Assembly: GCF_040049215.1 (NCBI RefSeq)
Contig: NZ_JBDZDN010000008.1
Coordinates: 29,221-93,220 of the forward strand
Length of the DNA stretch: 64,000 nt
Reading direction: 5' to 3'
Origin: Mesorhizobium_K sp040049215
Lineage (GTDB): Bacteria; Pseudomonadota; Alphaproteobacteria; Rhizobiales; Rhizobiaceae
The number at the start of each line of letters is the position of its first letter. The stretch's first letter is position 1. The position numbers were made by a program, and so were the translations under genes. The notes under the pieces are model-generated. The model was not told the DNA's origin. It was given only the letters and a program-made list of their open reading frames with translations, and did no database searches. Positions 42,197-52,986 of the stretch are shown in pieces.

Positions 42197-42295
42197 AGAG
42201 GAGGTTCGGCCGGATAGAGCCTGCTCCGCCGCGACCGATCCTTTCATAGGCGATCGTTTCAGAATTCGTTCAGTGCGCTCCAGACCGAACTGGCG

Positions 42296-42309
42296 TTGAT
42301 CTGAGTCAA
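42296..42309 (+). promoter_or_regulatory. FNR/FixK-type box before pfkB
   Basis: TTGATCTGAGTCAA matches TTGAT-N4-ATCAA at 9 of 10 fixed positions. It lies 129 bp before the phosphofructokinase start. Confidence 0.6.
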
Positions 42310-42437
42310 CGCAAGGTTCCGCCGCGGCGGATATCGATAAAGGCCGTAGGCGGGGTCATGGGACCGCATGAACCGTCCCCTTAACGGCAGGCAGGCAGGC
42401 TTGGCGGCGCGAGGCTACTGTTTGGAGGGAGTTGCTT

Positions 42438-43391
42438 ATGTCGTCCATTCTCACGATTACCCTGAACCCGACGGTGGATCTGTTCGGAGAGGTCGGCGTC
42501 GTCCGCCCAATTCGTAAGGTACGGGTATCCAACCAGCGTTACGCCCCCGGCGGCGGCGGTATCAATGTCGCACGTGTAATCGACACGATAGGCGGGGAGG
42601 TGGAGGCGGTCTTTCTGGCCGGAGGACCCACCGGCTCTTGGCTCGATACGCTCTTGGCGCGTGATGGCATCCGCCGGCAGATGGTTCCGATCTCGGGCGA
42701 CACGCGCGTCGCCTTTGCGGTTCAGGAGAGCGGCAGCGGCTTCGACTACCGCTTCGTGCCAAACGGTCCTGCTGTTTCGAATGAGGAAGTGAAGCCATGC
42801 CTCGAGATCGTTCGCAGGCACCCGGCCGAATATGTCGTCGCAAGCGGCAGTCTGCCGGAAAAGGTCACACCTGATATCTACGCCAAGATGGCAAAGATCG
42901 TCGCCGAAAAGGGAGGCCGGTTCGTGCTCGACAGTTCCGGTGACGGGCTGCGCGTCACGCTGGAAGAGTCGCGGGTCTTTCTGGTGAAACCGAGCCTCGG
43001 CGAACTTGAGCAGTTCGTCGGCCACGAACTGGACGAGCAAAGCGCACGCGAGGCGGCCGTAAGCTTGGTGAAACGCGGTGTTGCGGAGATGGTGGCCGTC
43101 ACTATGGGCGCGCATGGCGCTTTGCTGGTAACGGCCGAGGACGTGCTGCGCATGCCGACACCCCGCGTGAAGGTGCGCTCCGCCATCGGCGCGGGCGACA
43201 GCTTCCTTGGCGCCATGGTGTCGGCGCTCGCCGGCGGATGGGCCGTCAAAGGCGCCTTCCATCTCGGCATCGCCGCAGGCGCTGCGGCCGTGCTAACGCC
43301 GGGAACGGAACTTTGCCGCCGTGAAGACATTCGGTCGCTGTATCCGATGTCGCCGGATGCGGACACGGAGCTTTTGGCGGGTCTAGTATAG
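42438..43391 (+). CDS. pfkB: PfkB-family phosphofructokinase
   Basis: A 317-residue ribokinase-fold sugar kinase. NPTVDLFGEV opens the protein, PGGGGINVARV is the substrate motif, FLVKPSLGELEQF is typical of phosphofructokinases, and SAIGAGDSFLGAMVSAL is the ATP/anion-hole motif with the catalytic Asp. It resembles E. coli Pfk-2 and 1-phosphofructokinases; the 6-phosphofructokinase role is more likely because no fructose PTS genes are present. The ATG at 42438 follows GGAGGG. A probable FNR/FixK box upstream and the stress genes beyond suggest induction when oxygen is low. Confidence 0.85.
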   Translation: MSSILTITLNPTVDLFGEVGVVRPIRKVRVSNQRYAPGGGGINVARVIDTIGGEVEAVFLAGGPTGSWLDTLLARDGIRRQMVPISGDTRVAFAVQESGSGFDYRFVPNGPAVSNEEVKPCLEIVRRHPAEYVVASGSLPEKVTPDIYAKMAKIVAEKGGRFVLDSSGDGLRVTLEESRVFLVKPSLGELEQFVGHELDEQSAREAAVSLVKRGVAEMVAVTMGAHGALLVTAEDVLRMPTPRVKVRSAIGAGDSFLGAMVSALAGGWAVKGAFHLGIAAGAAAVLTPGTELCRREDIRSLYPMSPDADTELLAGLV

Positions 43392-43482
43392 AGGCGTGCC
43401 CATCGTTGCGACCCGGGGCGGCCCTTCTGAAATGATCGTTTCACATGGAGCCCGAGTCAAAGGCCGCTTGACTCGTCGTCGG

Positions 43483-43725
43483 CTACGCGCTCCCGGTGAG
43501 ATAGCGGACGACGCCGTTCATTGTAAACAGCTTAGGATAGTCCTCTTCGGGGATCGGCACGTCCGTCCGCTTGTTCAGCGCGATGATAAAGTTGAGAAAA
43601 TCCATAGAATCGATGTCGAGTGCCGCGCGGATGTCGCTGTCGCCGGCTAGGGCCGCCGGATCCGTTTCCGGTGCGATGTCGGAAAGGATCTCGCAGGCGA
43701 GCTTGCGGATTTCGGCTTCGGTCAT
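43483..43725 (-). CDS. Acyl carrier protein
   Basis: An 80-residue acidic four-helix protein. The phosphopantetheine attachment Ser is in DIDSMDFLNF. It is the last gene of a five-gene operon with an acyl-CoA synthetase and E1/E2 subunits, overlapping the E2 stop by 4 nt. A dedicated carrier protein beside a 2-oxo acid dehydrogenase is unusual; acyl groups made on lipoate might be moved to the carrier. It is distinct from the housekeeping AcpP, judged by its sequence and context. Confidence 0.88.
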   Translation of the reverse strand: MTEAEIRKLACEILSDIAPETDPAALAGDSDIRAALDIDSMDFLNFIIALNKRTDVPIPEEDYPKLFTMNGVVRYLTGSA

Positions 43726-45002
43726 AGGGATTCAGGCTCCTGCAGAAAGCGCTCGACAGCGGAAAGAAACAGGCCGCCTGCATGGCCATCGCTCGCTCGA
43801 TGGTCGGCGGCAAGTGAAGCCGTGACAAGGGGGCGGGCGTTGACCTTGCCGTTGACGACCCACGGGCGCAGGACAATCCGGCCGAAGCCCAGAATGGCGA
43901 CCTGCGGCGGATAGATGACCCCGTAAACCGATTCCGCGCCGCGCTCGCCGAGGTTGGTGATGGTGAAGGTTGGGTCCATCATCTCCGAGCCCCGGATGCC
44001 GCCGCCGCGGGCGCGCCCCACGAGATCGCGCAGTGCTTCCATCAGGCGGGGCAGCCCGTGCTTGTCGACCTCGTGTATGGCGGGCGCGATGAGGCCGCCG
44101 CCGCGCAGCGAGATCGCCCAGCCGATATGGATGCCGTCCGCCAGGCGGAAACGGTCGTCCTCCCAGAAGCCGTTGAGTTGCGGATGCTCGCGCAGCGCCA
44201 GCGCGGTCGCCTTGAGAAGCAGGACGGCCGGCAGCAGCCGCTCCTCGGGACGGCGCTCTTTGTTGAAGGACTCCAGCCAAGCGAGCGGCCGGCTCATGTC
44301 GATCGTGCTTGCGAGATAGTAGTGCGGGATCTCCCGTTTCGAACGCGCCATGGCGGTCGCGATGGCCTTGCGCATCTGGCCGGGATCGAAGCCCGTCCGG
44401 CGCACGCCGGGAGCAGGGGTGGGGGAAGGCTGCTTTGCCGATATACCCTTTGCTGCGGCAAGCTCCACATCGGCCAGCGTCACGGAGCCGTCGATGCCGG
44501 TGCCCTTGAGCGTGTCCGGATCGATGCCGAGTTCCCCCGCACGTCGTCTGGCGACGGGGCTGACCTTGGTCCGCCGGCTAGGTGGCGCGGGCGACGGCCG
44601 GGGCGCGGGTGGCGCCTTCGCAGGGGCCGGTTTGGACGGGGCTGTCTCCTTGGTGGGGACCTCCGGCTCTTTCCCAACGGCTGAGATTTCCCGTTCCATC
44701 TTTGGGGGCGGAGGAGCAGGCTCGGCTGGGGCTTTGGGGGTCTTTGCGGGCTCGGCGGGCTTTTTTCCCGGCGCGGTGATGCGTGCAAGGACCGCGCCGA
44801 CCGGCAATTCCTCGCCTTCCTTCGCGCGCAGCTCAGTGACGACGCCATCCTCGAAGATGTCGATCTCGAACGCGCCCTTGTGGGTCTCGACGACCGCGAC
44901 GACATCACCCTTTTTCACCACGCTGCCGGGCTTGACGAGCCACTGGACGAGCTTGCCGCTTTCCATGTCGGCGCCCAGCGATGGCATCACGAAGTCGCTC
45001 AT
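43722..45002 (-). CDS. 2-oxo acid dehydrogenase E2 (dihydrolipoyl acyltransferase)
   Basis: A 426-residue acyltransferase. Residues 1-75 form a lipoyl domain; the modified Lys is in ETHKGAFEID, where most E2s read ETDKA. An Ala/Pro-rich linker leads to a peripheral-subunit-binding domain (SPVARRRAGELGIDPDTLKGTG) and then the catalytic domain, which ends with the HRxxDG motif DHRASDG. It takes the acyl group from E1 and passes it to CoA or possibly to the ACP. The ATG at 45002 overlaps the E1beta stop by 4 nt. Confidence 0.92.
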   Translation of the reverse strand: MSDFVMPSLGADMESGKLVQWLVKPGSVVKKGDVVAVVETHKGAFEIDIFEDGVVTELRAKEGEELPVGAVLARITAPGKKPAEPAKTPKAPAEPAPPPPKMEREISAVGKEPEVPTKETAPSKPAPAKAPPAPRPSPAPPSRRTKVSPVARRRAGELGIDPDTLKGTGIDGSVTLADVELAAAKGISAKQPSPTPAPGVRRTGFDPGQMRKAIATAMARSKREIPHYYLASTIDMSRPLAWLESFNKERRPEERLLPAVLLLKATALALREHPQLNGFWEDDRFRLADGIHIGWAISLRGGGLIAPAIHEVDKHGLPRLMEALRDLVGRARGGGIRGSEMMDPTFTITNLGERGAESVYGVIYPPQVAILGFGRIVLRPWVVNGKVNARPLVTASLAADHRASDGHAGGLFLSAVERFLQEPESL

Positions 45003-46006
45003 CGCGGTTTCACCAGGCCGCGGGCGGCATCCACGATCTGCGCGGTCTGCGGCAGCGCCGCCTCCTCCATGTGCGCCGCGTAGGGGACAGGCACCTCGCG
45101 GCCGCAGATGCGCCGGATGGGGGCGTCGAGTTCGAAGAACAATTCCTCCGACAGGCGCGCGGCGATCTCGGCGGAAATCGATCCGCTCTTCCACCCCTCG
45201 TCGACGATGATACAGCGGTGGGTGCGGGCGACAGTTTCGAAGATCGTCGCTTTATCGAGGGGGCGCAGCACGCGCAGATCGATCACCTCCGCCTCGATGC
45301 CGTCTTCGGCGAGGATATCGGAGGCGGCAAGAGCCTTCGGCAGGCTGTTGCCGTAAGTCAGGATGCTCACGTCGCGCCCGGGCCTGCGCATCTTCGCCTT
45401 GGCGATGTCGACCTCCGTCACGTCCGGGTCCAACTCCCCTTCGGCGTTGTAGAGAACGATATGCTCGAAGATCAGCACGGGATTGGGATCGGCCAACGCC
45501 GACTTCAGCATGTACCGCGCGTCCTCGACCGTGCCGGGCGCCAGCACCTTCAGGCCGGGAATATGGGCGAACCAGCCCTCCAGGCTGTGCGAGTGCTGGG
45601 CAGCGAGCTGCCGTCCGGCACCCGTCGCCATGCGGATCACCAGCGGCACCGCGAACTGCCCGCCCGACATGTGCGGGATGGTGGCGGCATTGTTCATGAT
45701 CTGGTCGAGCGCAAGGAGGCTGAAATTGCAGGTCATGATCTCCACAATGGGTCTCATTCCCGCCATCGCCGCGCCTATGCCGGCGCCGACGAAGGCGGCT
45801 TCGGCCAGCGGCGTGTCGCGTATGCGCCCCGGCCCGAACTCATCGAGCAGGCCCTTGGAGACGGCGTAGCAACCGCCATAGAGCCCTACATCCTCGCCCA
45901 TCAGGAAGGTGCGCGGATCGTTGATGAGCGCGTCGCGGATGGCCTGCCTGCAGGCCTCGCGATAGGTCGTCCTGTTCGTGCCTTCGTTGGCGCTCCGGTC
46001 GTTCAT
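44999..46006 (-). CDS. 2-oxo acid dehydrogenase E1 beta subunit
   Basis: A 335-residue thiamine-enzyme subunit of the PdhB/AcoB family. TPLAEAAFVGAGIGAAMAGM carries the activating Glu, RMATGAGRQLAAQHSHSLE the catalytic His region, and VIDLRVLRPLDKATI the conserved hinge. It overlaps E1alpha and E2 by 4 nt each. Pyruvate or acetoin are likely substrate classes; the presence of an AMP-forming synthetase favours acyl-CoA metabolism but does not settle it. Confidence 0.92.
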   Translation of the reverse strand: MNDRSANEGTNRTTYREACRQAIRDALINDPRTFLMGEDVGLYGGCYAVSKGLLDEFGPGRIRDTPLAEAAFVGAGIGAAMAGMRPIVEIMTCNFSLLALDQIMNNAATIPHMSGGQFAVPLVIRMATGAGRQLAAQHSHSLEGWFAHIPGLKVLAPGTVEDARYMLKSALADPNPVLIFEHIVLYNAEGELDPDVTEVDIAKAKMRRPGRDVSILTYGNSLPKALAASDILAEDGIEAEVIDLRVLRPLDKATIFETVARTHRCIIVDEGWKSGSISAEIAARLSEELFFELDAPIRRICGREVPVPYAAHMEEAALPQTAQIVDAARGLVKPR

Positions 46007-46985
46007 TCCGGCACCTCACCCATCAGCACGAAGCGCTCGAGGTCCTCAACATTCTCCCAGGCACCCTCTTCCGCGAGGGCCACCGCCTCCTCGATCTCGG
46101 CCTCGACCTGCCTCTCGATCTCGCGCAGTTCCTCGGACGAGAGCATGTGGTTTTCCTCCAGCCACTTCTGCGTGCGCGGGATGGGGTCGCGCTCCTTCCA
46201 AAGCTCTATCTCCTCACGCGTGCGGTAAAGCTGAGCGTCGAACATGGAATGGGCGCGGAAGCGATAGGTTCGGCATTCGAGAAAGTAGGGACCGTTGCCG
46301 GCCCGGACCGATTCCACAGCCTTTCTGGCCGCCGCCTCGACAGCGACCGGGTTCATGCCGTCGACGGCTTCCGTCGGCGTGCGGTACACGGCCGCCTTGC
46401 GGAAGATGTCCGTTTCGGCCTCCGCCAGTTCGAGCGGCATCCCCATCGCGTAGAGATTGTTTTCGCAGACGAAGAGCACCGGCAAATCCCAGAGTTCGGC
46501 AAGGTTGATGCTCTCGTGGAACTCGCCTTCGCCGGCGGCGCCCTCGCCAAAGAAGCATGCCGTGACCGCGCCGGGGCGCAACTCTTTGTCCGCCATGGCA
46601 ATGCCGATGGCGAGCGGCAATCCGCCACCGACGATTGCGTTGCCGCCATAGAAGCGCCGGGAGCGGTCGAAGAAATGCATCGAACCGCCGCGCCCGCGCG
46701 AGCAGCCCTCCACCTTGCCGTACATCTCGGCCATCAGCGCGCCGATGGGCAGGCCGCGAGCGAGCGCGTGGCCGTGGTCGCGATACGTGGCCACAACCGC
46801 GTCGCGCTCCTCCAGCGCTTGCATGACACCGACGGCGACCGCTTCCTCGCCGTCGTAGAGATGGAGAAAGCCGCGGATTTTCTGCGCCTGGTAGAGTTCG
46901 GCGCATTTAGCCTCGAAGCGCCGGATGCGCAGCATCTGCCGGAATAGGTGCTGACCGTGTTTACGGTCGAGATGCGGCTTGTCGC

Positions 46986-46989
<4 letters not shown>
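46003..46989 (-). CDS. 2-oxo acid dehydrogenase E1 alpha subunit
   Basis: A 328-residue thiamine-diphosphate-binding subunit of the PdhA/AcoA family. The cofactor motif is GEGAAGEGEFHESINLAELW and ends near the usual Asn in CENNLYAMG. YRDHGHALARGLP and GRGGSMHFFD are also typical. It pairs with the E1beta gene downstream. It shares the same motifs with the fused E1 protein at 24812, so the window holds two unrelated-operon E1 systems. Confidence 0.92.
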
Positions 46990-48776
<1,787 letters not shown>

Positions 48777-48795
48777 GCACCTCCCTCCGCTCTGT

Positions 48796-48809
48796 TTGAT
48801 CCTCTGCAA
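48796..48809 (-). promoter_or_regulatory. Weak FNR/FixK-like box before the synthetase operon
   Basis: TTGATCCTCTGCAA on the plus strand fits TTGAT-N4-ATCAA at 8 of 10 positions. It is only 20 nt from the start codon, close for an activator site, so it is listed with low confidence. Confidence 0.25.
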
Positions 48810-48856
48810 CCAACACGGCCAGGAACGCTCGCCGCGTGATGCGCCGTCGTCTCGGT

Positions 48857-49414
48857 CTATGCCTTACCGGCTAGCCTGACCGTGCTTGCCTGAGGGCCCT
48901 TCTCACCCGCCTCCTCCGCAAAGGTCACCCGAGAACCCGGCTTGAGCCGTCCGAATGCATCGGACAGGACGCTGTTTCGATGAAAGTAGATCTCGCGGCC
49001 ATCGGAGGTGGCGATGAAGCCGTGCGTGCCGGACGGATCGAGGCGAGCGACTGTTCCGGATGGCTGCGGCTCGTGATGTTTCGTCTGGCCCTGCAGCCGT
49101 CGAGCCTGATCCTGCAACCGCCGTCGCGCCCGCTTGAACGTATCGTTGATCGCGAAGCGGATGTCCGAATATCGTTCGTCACCGTGATCTATTCGGTCGA
49201 CGGCGACCTCCCGTCCGTCGGGCAGGGCCAAGTGGATGCGCACGTCGTATAGTCCGCCGGAGCGATGGCGGTTGCCCGGCCCGGTAAGGACGACACGGCA
49301 ACTGGTAATGCGCTCGTACCGCGTCTCAAGTTCCCGCACACGCTCATTCAACAACTCCTGAAGCCAAGGCGCAGCCGCGATGCCATGGAAGTCGATCTCG
49401 ACGGGAGTTTCCAT
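48857..49414 (-). CDS. Hibernation-promoting factor/cold-shock domain fusion
   Basis: A 185-residue protein. Residues about 5-105 form a ribosome-associated sigma54-modulation (HPF/RaiA, S30AE) domain, with VEIDFHGIAAAPWLQELL and VDRIDHGDERYSDIRFAIND. Residues about 120-180 form a cold-shock nucleic-acid-binding domain, with GTVARLDPSGTHGFIAT and EIYFHRNSVL as the RNP motifs. Such fusions are found in proteobacterial stress operons and probably silence ribosomes or bind RNA during starvation or hypoxia. I chose the ATG at 49414; a GTG 6 nt earlier is possible. It follows the CBS gene on the same strand. Confidence 0.85.
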   Translation of the reverse strand: METPVEIDFHGIAAAPWLQELLNERVRELETRYERITSCRVVLTGPGNRHRSGGLYDVRIHLALPDGREVAVDRIDHGDERYSDIRFAINDTFKRARRRLQDQARRLQGQTKHHEPQPSGTVARLDPSGTHGFIATSDGREIYFHRNSVLSDAFGRLKPGSRVTFAEEAGEKGPQASTVRLAGKA

Positions 49415-49512
49415 AATCACACTCTGAATTTCTAAATCAGCCTACTGCTGTCGACACGCTCCTGCACGAAGTTGGAGGACATCCCTGCCTGAATTCCATC
49501 GCCCTGTTTGAC

Positions 49513-49932
49513 TCAAGCGTGGTGTCCGGTCACCGCCTGCATCAACTCGCCGGTCACATCCTCGTCGGCAAAATGGGACATGTCGCCAATGCTCAGCATG
49601 CCGACCATGCGCTTGTTGGCGTCGATGACCGGCAGCCGGCGGATCTTTTTGGCTTCCATCAAGCGGGCAGCCTCTTCGAGGGTATCGTCGGAGCGACAAT
49701 AGGTGATGCCCGTCGACATGACGTCGCGCGCGGTCATTGACGACACGTCATGCCCATTCGGCATGGCGCGGATTGCGATATCACGATCCGTCACCATGCC
49801 GATGAGGCGATCGTTTTCGCCGACGGGCACGGCGCCGATGTCCCGTTCCTTCATAATTCTCGAGATCTCGGGAACCGGCATCGTTGGCGGTACCCATGTT
49901 GCATTCGTGTGCATGGCTTTCGAGACTCTCAT
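49513..49932 (-). CDS. CBS-pair domain protein
   Basis: A 139-residue protein made of two CBS motifs (IMKERDIGAVPVGENDRLIGMVTDRDIAIRA and, later, AKKIRRLPVIDANKRMVGMLSIGD), the adenosine-nucleotide-sensing fold. No catalytic domain is attached. I chose the ATG at 49932, preceded by GGGAGG. A perfect TTGAT-N4-ATCAA box lies 56 bp upstream. Stand-alone CBS proteins of this kind are common in low-oxygen regulons of rhizobia and probably sense AMP/ATP or NAD status. Confidence 0.88.
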   Translation of the reverse strand: MRVSKAMHTNATWVPPTMPVPEISRIMKERDIGAVPVGENDRLIGMVTDRDIAIRAMPNGHDVSSMTARDVMSTGITYCRSDDTLEEAARLMEAKKIRRLPVIDANKRMVGMLSIGDMSHFADEDVTGELMQAVTGHHA

Positions 49933-49987
49933 CGCTACCTCCCTTTCCAAATCGTAGTTGAAACTACTACTCTTCCCGCGCCTCGGT

Positions 49988-50001
49988 TTGATGCTGATCA
50001 A
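49988..50001. promoter_or_regulatory. Perfect FNR/FixK box
   Basis: TTGATGCTGATCAA matches TTGAT-N4-ATCAA at all 10 fixed positions. It is 56 bp before the CBS gene start on the minus strand and 36 bp before the PolX fragment on the plus strand, so it could act on either side. Confidence 0.75.
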
Positions 50002-50036
50002 GGCGGGCCATCCTTTGGAGGTCATTTTTGCCAGAT

Positions 50037-50301
50037 GGCTGTGCACATTACCGGTGTCGCCGTGGCACTCGATTGGATGGCGGACCTCCTCGAGACAGAG
50101 GGTGCCAATCCGTTTCGAATCGGTGCCTATCCCCGTGCCGGCGCCGCGATCGAGAACAAGCTGGACAATGTCGGTGGCATGATAGCGGATGGCCGGCCGC
50201 TCGATGAACTCCCCGGCATCAGTGAAAATCTCGTAGGTAAGATCGAAGAGATTGTCCGGACAGCCAAGATGAAACCTCTGGATGAGGTGGAGACTAGGTA
50301 C
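50037..50301 (+). pseudogene. PolX-family N-terminal (HHH) fragment
   Basis: An ATG at 50037 begins about 88 codons that match the N-terminal 8-kDa-like helix-hairpin-helix domain of bacterial PolX DNA polymerases (LDWMADLLETEGANPFRIGAY and LDELPGISENLVGKIEEIV). The polymerase palm, fingers and PHP nuclease are missing. No stop codon follows; the frame continues in phase into the ABC binding protein, so a chimeric protein is possible. It is most simply a truncated polX left by the event that brought in the transporter genes. Confidence 0.65.
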
Positions 50302-51303
50302 GTGGCCCGATTTCGCGATCGGCGCCGCGAGGCGTTTTCGCATCTCCTGAGCTTGATCTGCCTAGTAGGCCTGTCGCTTTTGTGGACAACATTCGGCCGC
50401 GCCGACGATATCACCGTTCGGGTCGGCTATTTTCCCAATATTACGCATGCTCAGGCATTGGTCGCCAGGAACTTCGAGCGACGGGGGCGGGATTGGTTCG
50501 CTCCATGGCTCGGCGCCCGCGTCAAACTCGAATGGTATGCCTACAATGCCGGTCCCAGCGCCATGGAAGCGATCTTCGCTGAAAGCCTTGATCTGAGCTA
50601 TGTCGGACCCAATCCGGCGATAAATGCCTATGCACGGTCGGGGGGAGAGGAGATCCGCATTCTTGCCGGAGCGGTCGAAGGCGGATCGGCCCTCGTTGTG
50701 CGACCCGATCTAATTCTCACCAAACCGGCGGATTTCCGCGGCAAGCGCATCGGCACCCCGCAGTTCGGCAACACACAGGACGTTGCCGCTCGCGCTTGGC
50801 TCATCGCCGGGGGGCTGAGGATCACGCAGGCTGGCGGTGACGCACAAGTCCTGCCGACGGCCAATCCTGACCAACTGGCTCTCTTCAAGACCAGGCAGCT
50901 CGATGCGGTCTGGACAGTCGAGCCATGGGTTTCTCGGCTTGAGCTGGAAGCTGGTGGCAAGGTGCTGGTAGAACAAAAGGACGCCGTGACGACCCTGCTC
51001 GTGTCGCGTGCCGGGTTTTTGGCGCAACATCGTGATATCGTCAGCCGTTTCGTGAACGCGCATCGCGAGCTGACGACATGGATCAACCAGCATCCGGATG
51101 AGGCGCAACGCATGATCGGTGATGAACTCAAGGCTGATTTCAGGATCGTCATGTCGGCGGAACTCTTCGCCCGCGCCTGGATGCGGATGTCCCTGACTAG
51201 CAGTATCTCGTCCTCGCAACTGCAGGCGTTCGTGACCAGCGCCCAGCAGGTTGGGTTCTTGCACTCGATGCCTGATCTATCGCGCCTTGTAGATCCGCAA
51301 TGA
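50302..51303 (+). CDS. Nitrate/sulfonate/taurine-type ABC substrate-binding protein
   Basis: A 333-residue periplasmic protein of the NMT1/SsuA class. The mature part starts VRVGYFPNITHAQALV and has YNAGPSAMEAIFAESLDLSYVG, KRIGTPQFGNTQDVAAR and AVWTVEPWVSRLE. I chose the GTG at 50302 because it gives a textbook signal peptide: basic n-region RFRDRRR, hydrophobic LLSLICLVGLSLLW and cleavage near GRADD. The frame is open upstream through the PolX fragment, which could give a longer chimera. It heads a three-gene transporter operon with 4-nt overlaps. Confidence 0.8.
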   Translation: MARFRDRRREAFSHLLSLICLVGLSLLWTTFGRADDITVRVGYFPNITHAQALVARNFERRGRDWFAPWLGARVKLEWYAYNAGPSAMEAIFAESLDLSYVGPNPAINAYARSGGEEIRILAGAVEGGSALVVRPDLILTKPADFRGKRIGTPQFGNTQDVAARAWLIAGGLRITQAGGDAQVLPTANPDQLALFKTRQLDAVWTVEPWVSRLELEAGGKVLVEQKDAVTTLLVSRAGFLAQHRDIVSRFVNAHRELTTWINQHPDEAQRMIGDELKADFRIVMSAELFARAWMRMSLTSSISSSQLQAFVTSAQQVGFLHSMPDLSRLVDPQ

Positions 51304-52130
51304 CCCTGCTGGATCCAACAGAGGTAAATACGCGGAATCACGGACCCGATATCAAAGCGTCCCCAAAGCTCGTTGTTGAGAATGTGTCCAAATGGTTTCG
51401 TACGCCGCGGGCGAGCGTGCATGCGCTCGACAACATCTCGATGCGGGTTGCGGCAAGCGAAGTCGTCTGCCTGGTGGGACCAAGTGGCTGCGGCAAGTCA
51501 ACATTGCTCGACATCATCGCGGGATTGACGAAGCCCGACGCCGGCCGGGTACTCGCGGATGGGCAGCTTGTCACAGGTCCCGGGCGGCAGCGCCTCATGG
51601 TGTTTCAGGAGCCTTCTCTGTTTCCCTGGCTGGACGTCTTCGGCAATGTCATGTTCGGCCTAAAGCTCTGCCCGGAGCTGAGTGGGAGCGAGCGACGGGA
51701 AATCGCCCACCGACTGCTTGCGTTGGTGGGGCTCGAGAAATTCGAACGGGTACATGTGCATGAGCTGTCGGGCGGAATGAAGCAGCGTGTGGCGTTGGCG
51801 CGCGCGCTCGCCCCCGATCCTCAGGTTCTCTTGATGGATGAGCCCTTTGGCGCGCTCGATGCGACGACGCGAGAGCACCTCTATGACGATATCCAGCGGA
51901 TCTGGAGCACCAGCGGCAAGACAATAATATTCGTGACGCACAACATGCGCGAGGCAGCCTGCCTCGGGGATTGCGTCTTGCTGATGTCGGCGGCTCCGGG
52001 ACGGATTGTCCAATCCTTCGACATCCCGCTGCCGCGCCCGCGCAGCATCTACAATGTCGAGTTGGTAGCCCATGCTGCGCGCATCGCCGATGCCCTTCGA
52101 GGTACCGTTGGCCAGGGTGTGTCGGAATGA
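51300..52130 (+). CDS. Nitrate/sulfonate/taurine-type ABC ATP-binding protein
   Basis: A 276-residue ABC ATPase of the SsuB/TauB class. Walker A is GPSGCGKST, the signature ELSGGMKQRVALARAL and Walker B VLLMDEPFGALDA; the switch His is in FVTHNMREA. It overlaps the binding-protein stop and the permease start by 4 nt each. It energises uptake of a small anion such as a sulfonate, nitrate or thiamine precursor; which one is not readable. Confidence 0.92.
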   Translation: MTLLDPTEVNTRNHGPDIKASPKLVVENVSKWFRTPRASVHALDNISMRVAASEVVCLVGPSGCGKSTLLDIIAGLTKPDAGRVLADGQLVTGPGRQRLMVFQEPSLFPWLDVFGNVMFGLKLCPELSGSERREIAHRLLALVGLEKFERVHVHELSGGMKQRVALARALAPDPQVLLMDEPFGALDATTREHLYDDIQRIWSTSGKTIIFVTHNMREAACLGDCVLLMSAAPGRIVQSFDIPLPRPRSIYNVELVAHAARIADALRGTVGQGVSE

Positions 52131-52894
52131 AGCGCCTGATTGCCGTATCGCTCTTTTTCACGGCGCTGCTTGGACTGTGGGAGCTCGCAGCGCGTAGCGG
52201 CCATTGGTCTCCAGTCCTCTTCCCGACCGCAGCGAGCGTCGGTCGGTACCTCTGGGGAGCAATATCGGACGGGACACTCACCGAGGCGATTTGGGTTACC
52301 CTCAAGCGATTGCTGGCGGGCTACACGATTGGCGTCGTGGTCGGCCTGCCGCTCGGACTGCTCACCAGTGCATCGCAGCTGATGGAGGATACGCTCGGGG
52401 CGCTCGCGCTCGGTCTCCAGACATTGCCGAGCGTGTGTTGGGTGCCCCTGGCACTGCTCTGGTTCGGGCAAACGGAAGCAGCAATGCTGTTCGTTGTGGT
52501 GATGGGAACCGTTTGGTCAGTCATCATCGCGACCAATCACGGTGCCCGTACTATCCCGCCGATCTACGCGCGCGCAGCGCGCACGATGGGATCGAAAGGG
52601 CTGCACCTTTGGACGAGGGTTATGGTGCCGGCGTCACTGCCATTTCTGGTGAGTGGTATGAAACAGGGATGGGCGTTCGCGTGGCGATCACTGATGGCCG
52701 CCGAAATCTACGTAACCATCCTGACGGGGTTCGGGCTCGGCCAATTGCTGCATTACGGGCGTGAACTGAACGCGATGGATCAGGTAATCGGCGCCATGGT
52801 GATCATCGTGCTGATCGGTCTGCTTGTTGACAGAATCCTCTTCTCGCCATGGGAGCGGTTTCTGCATCGCCGCTGGGGCACGAACGTCGGATAG
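52127..52894 (+). CDS. Nitrate/sulfonate/taurine-type ABC permease
   Basis: A 255-residue inner-membrane protein of the SsuC/TauC class with about six hydrophobic segments. The ATPase-contact region is ARAARTMGSKGLHLWTRVMVPASLPF. The ATG at 52127 overlaps the ATPase stop by 4 nt. The protein is full length. The operon ends here, facing the broken universal stress gene on the other strand. Confidence 0.9.
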   Translation: MKRLIAVSLFFTALLGLWELAARSGHWSPVLFPTAASVGRYLWGAISDGTLTEAIWVTLKRLLAGYTIGVVVGLPLGLLTSASQLMEDTLGALALGLQTLPSVCWVPLALLWFGQTEAAMLFVVVMGTVWSVIIATNHGARTIPPIYARAARTMGSKGLHLWTRVMVPASLPFLVSGMKQGWAFAWRSLMAAEIYVTILTGFGLGQLLHYGRELNAMDQVIGAMVIIVLIGLLVDRILFSPWERFLHRRWGTNVG

Positions 52895-52986
52895 CGCCGT
52901 CTCTCTCGCGCGCCGGATCACCATGGCTGCCGTCCATCAACACGACATGAAGCGGTGAACACGGCTTTCGTTCAGCAGTGTCCTTG

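Noticed and set aside
41870..42247. Minus-strand 125-codon frame over the first repeat copy
   Set aside because: The sequence similarity to the 58371-58772 frame reflects a DNA repeat; there is no ribosome site and composition is not protein-like.
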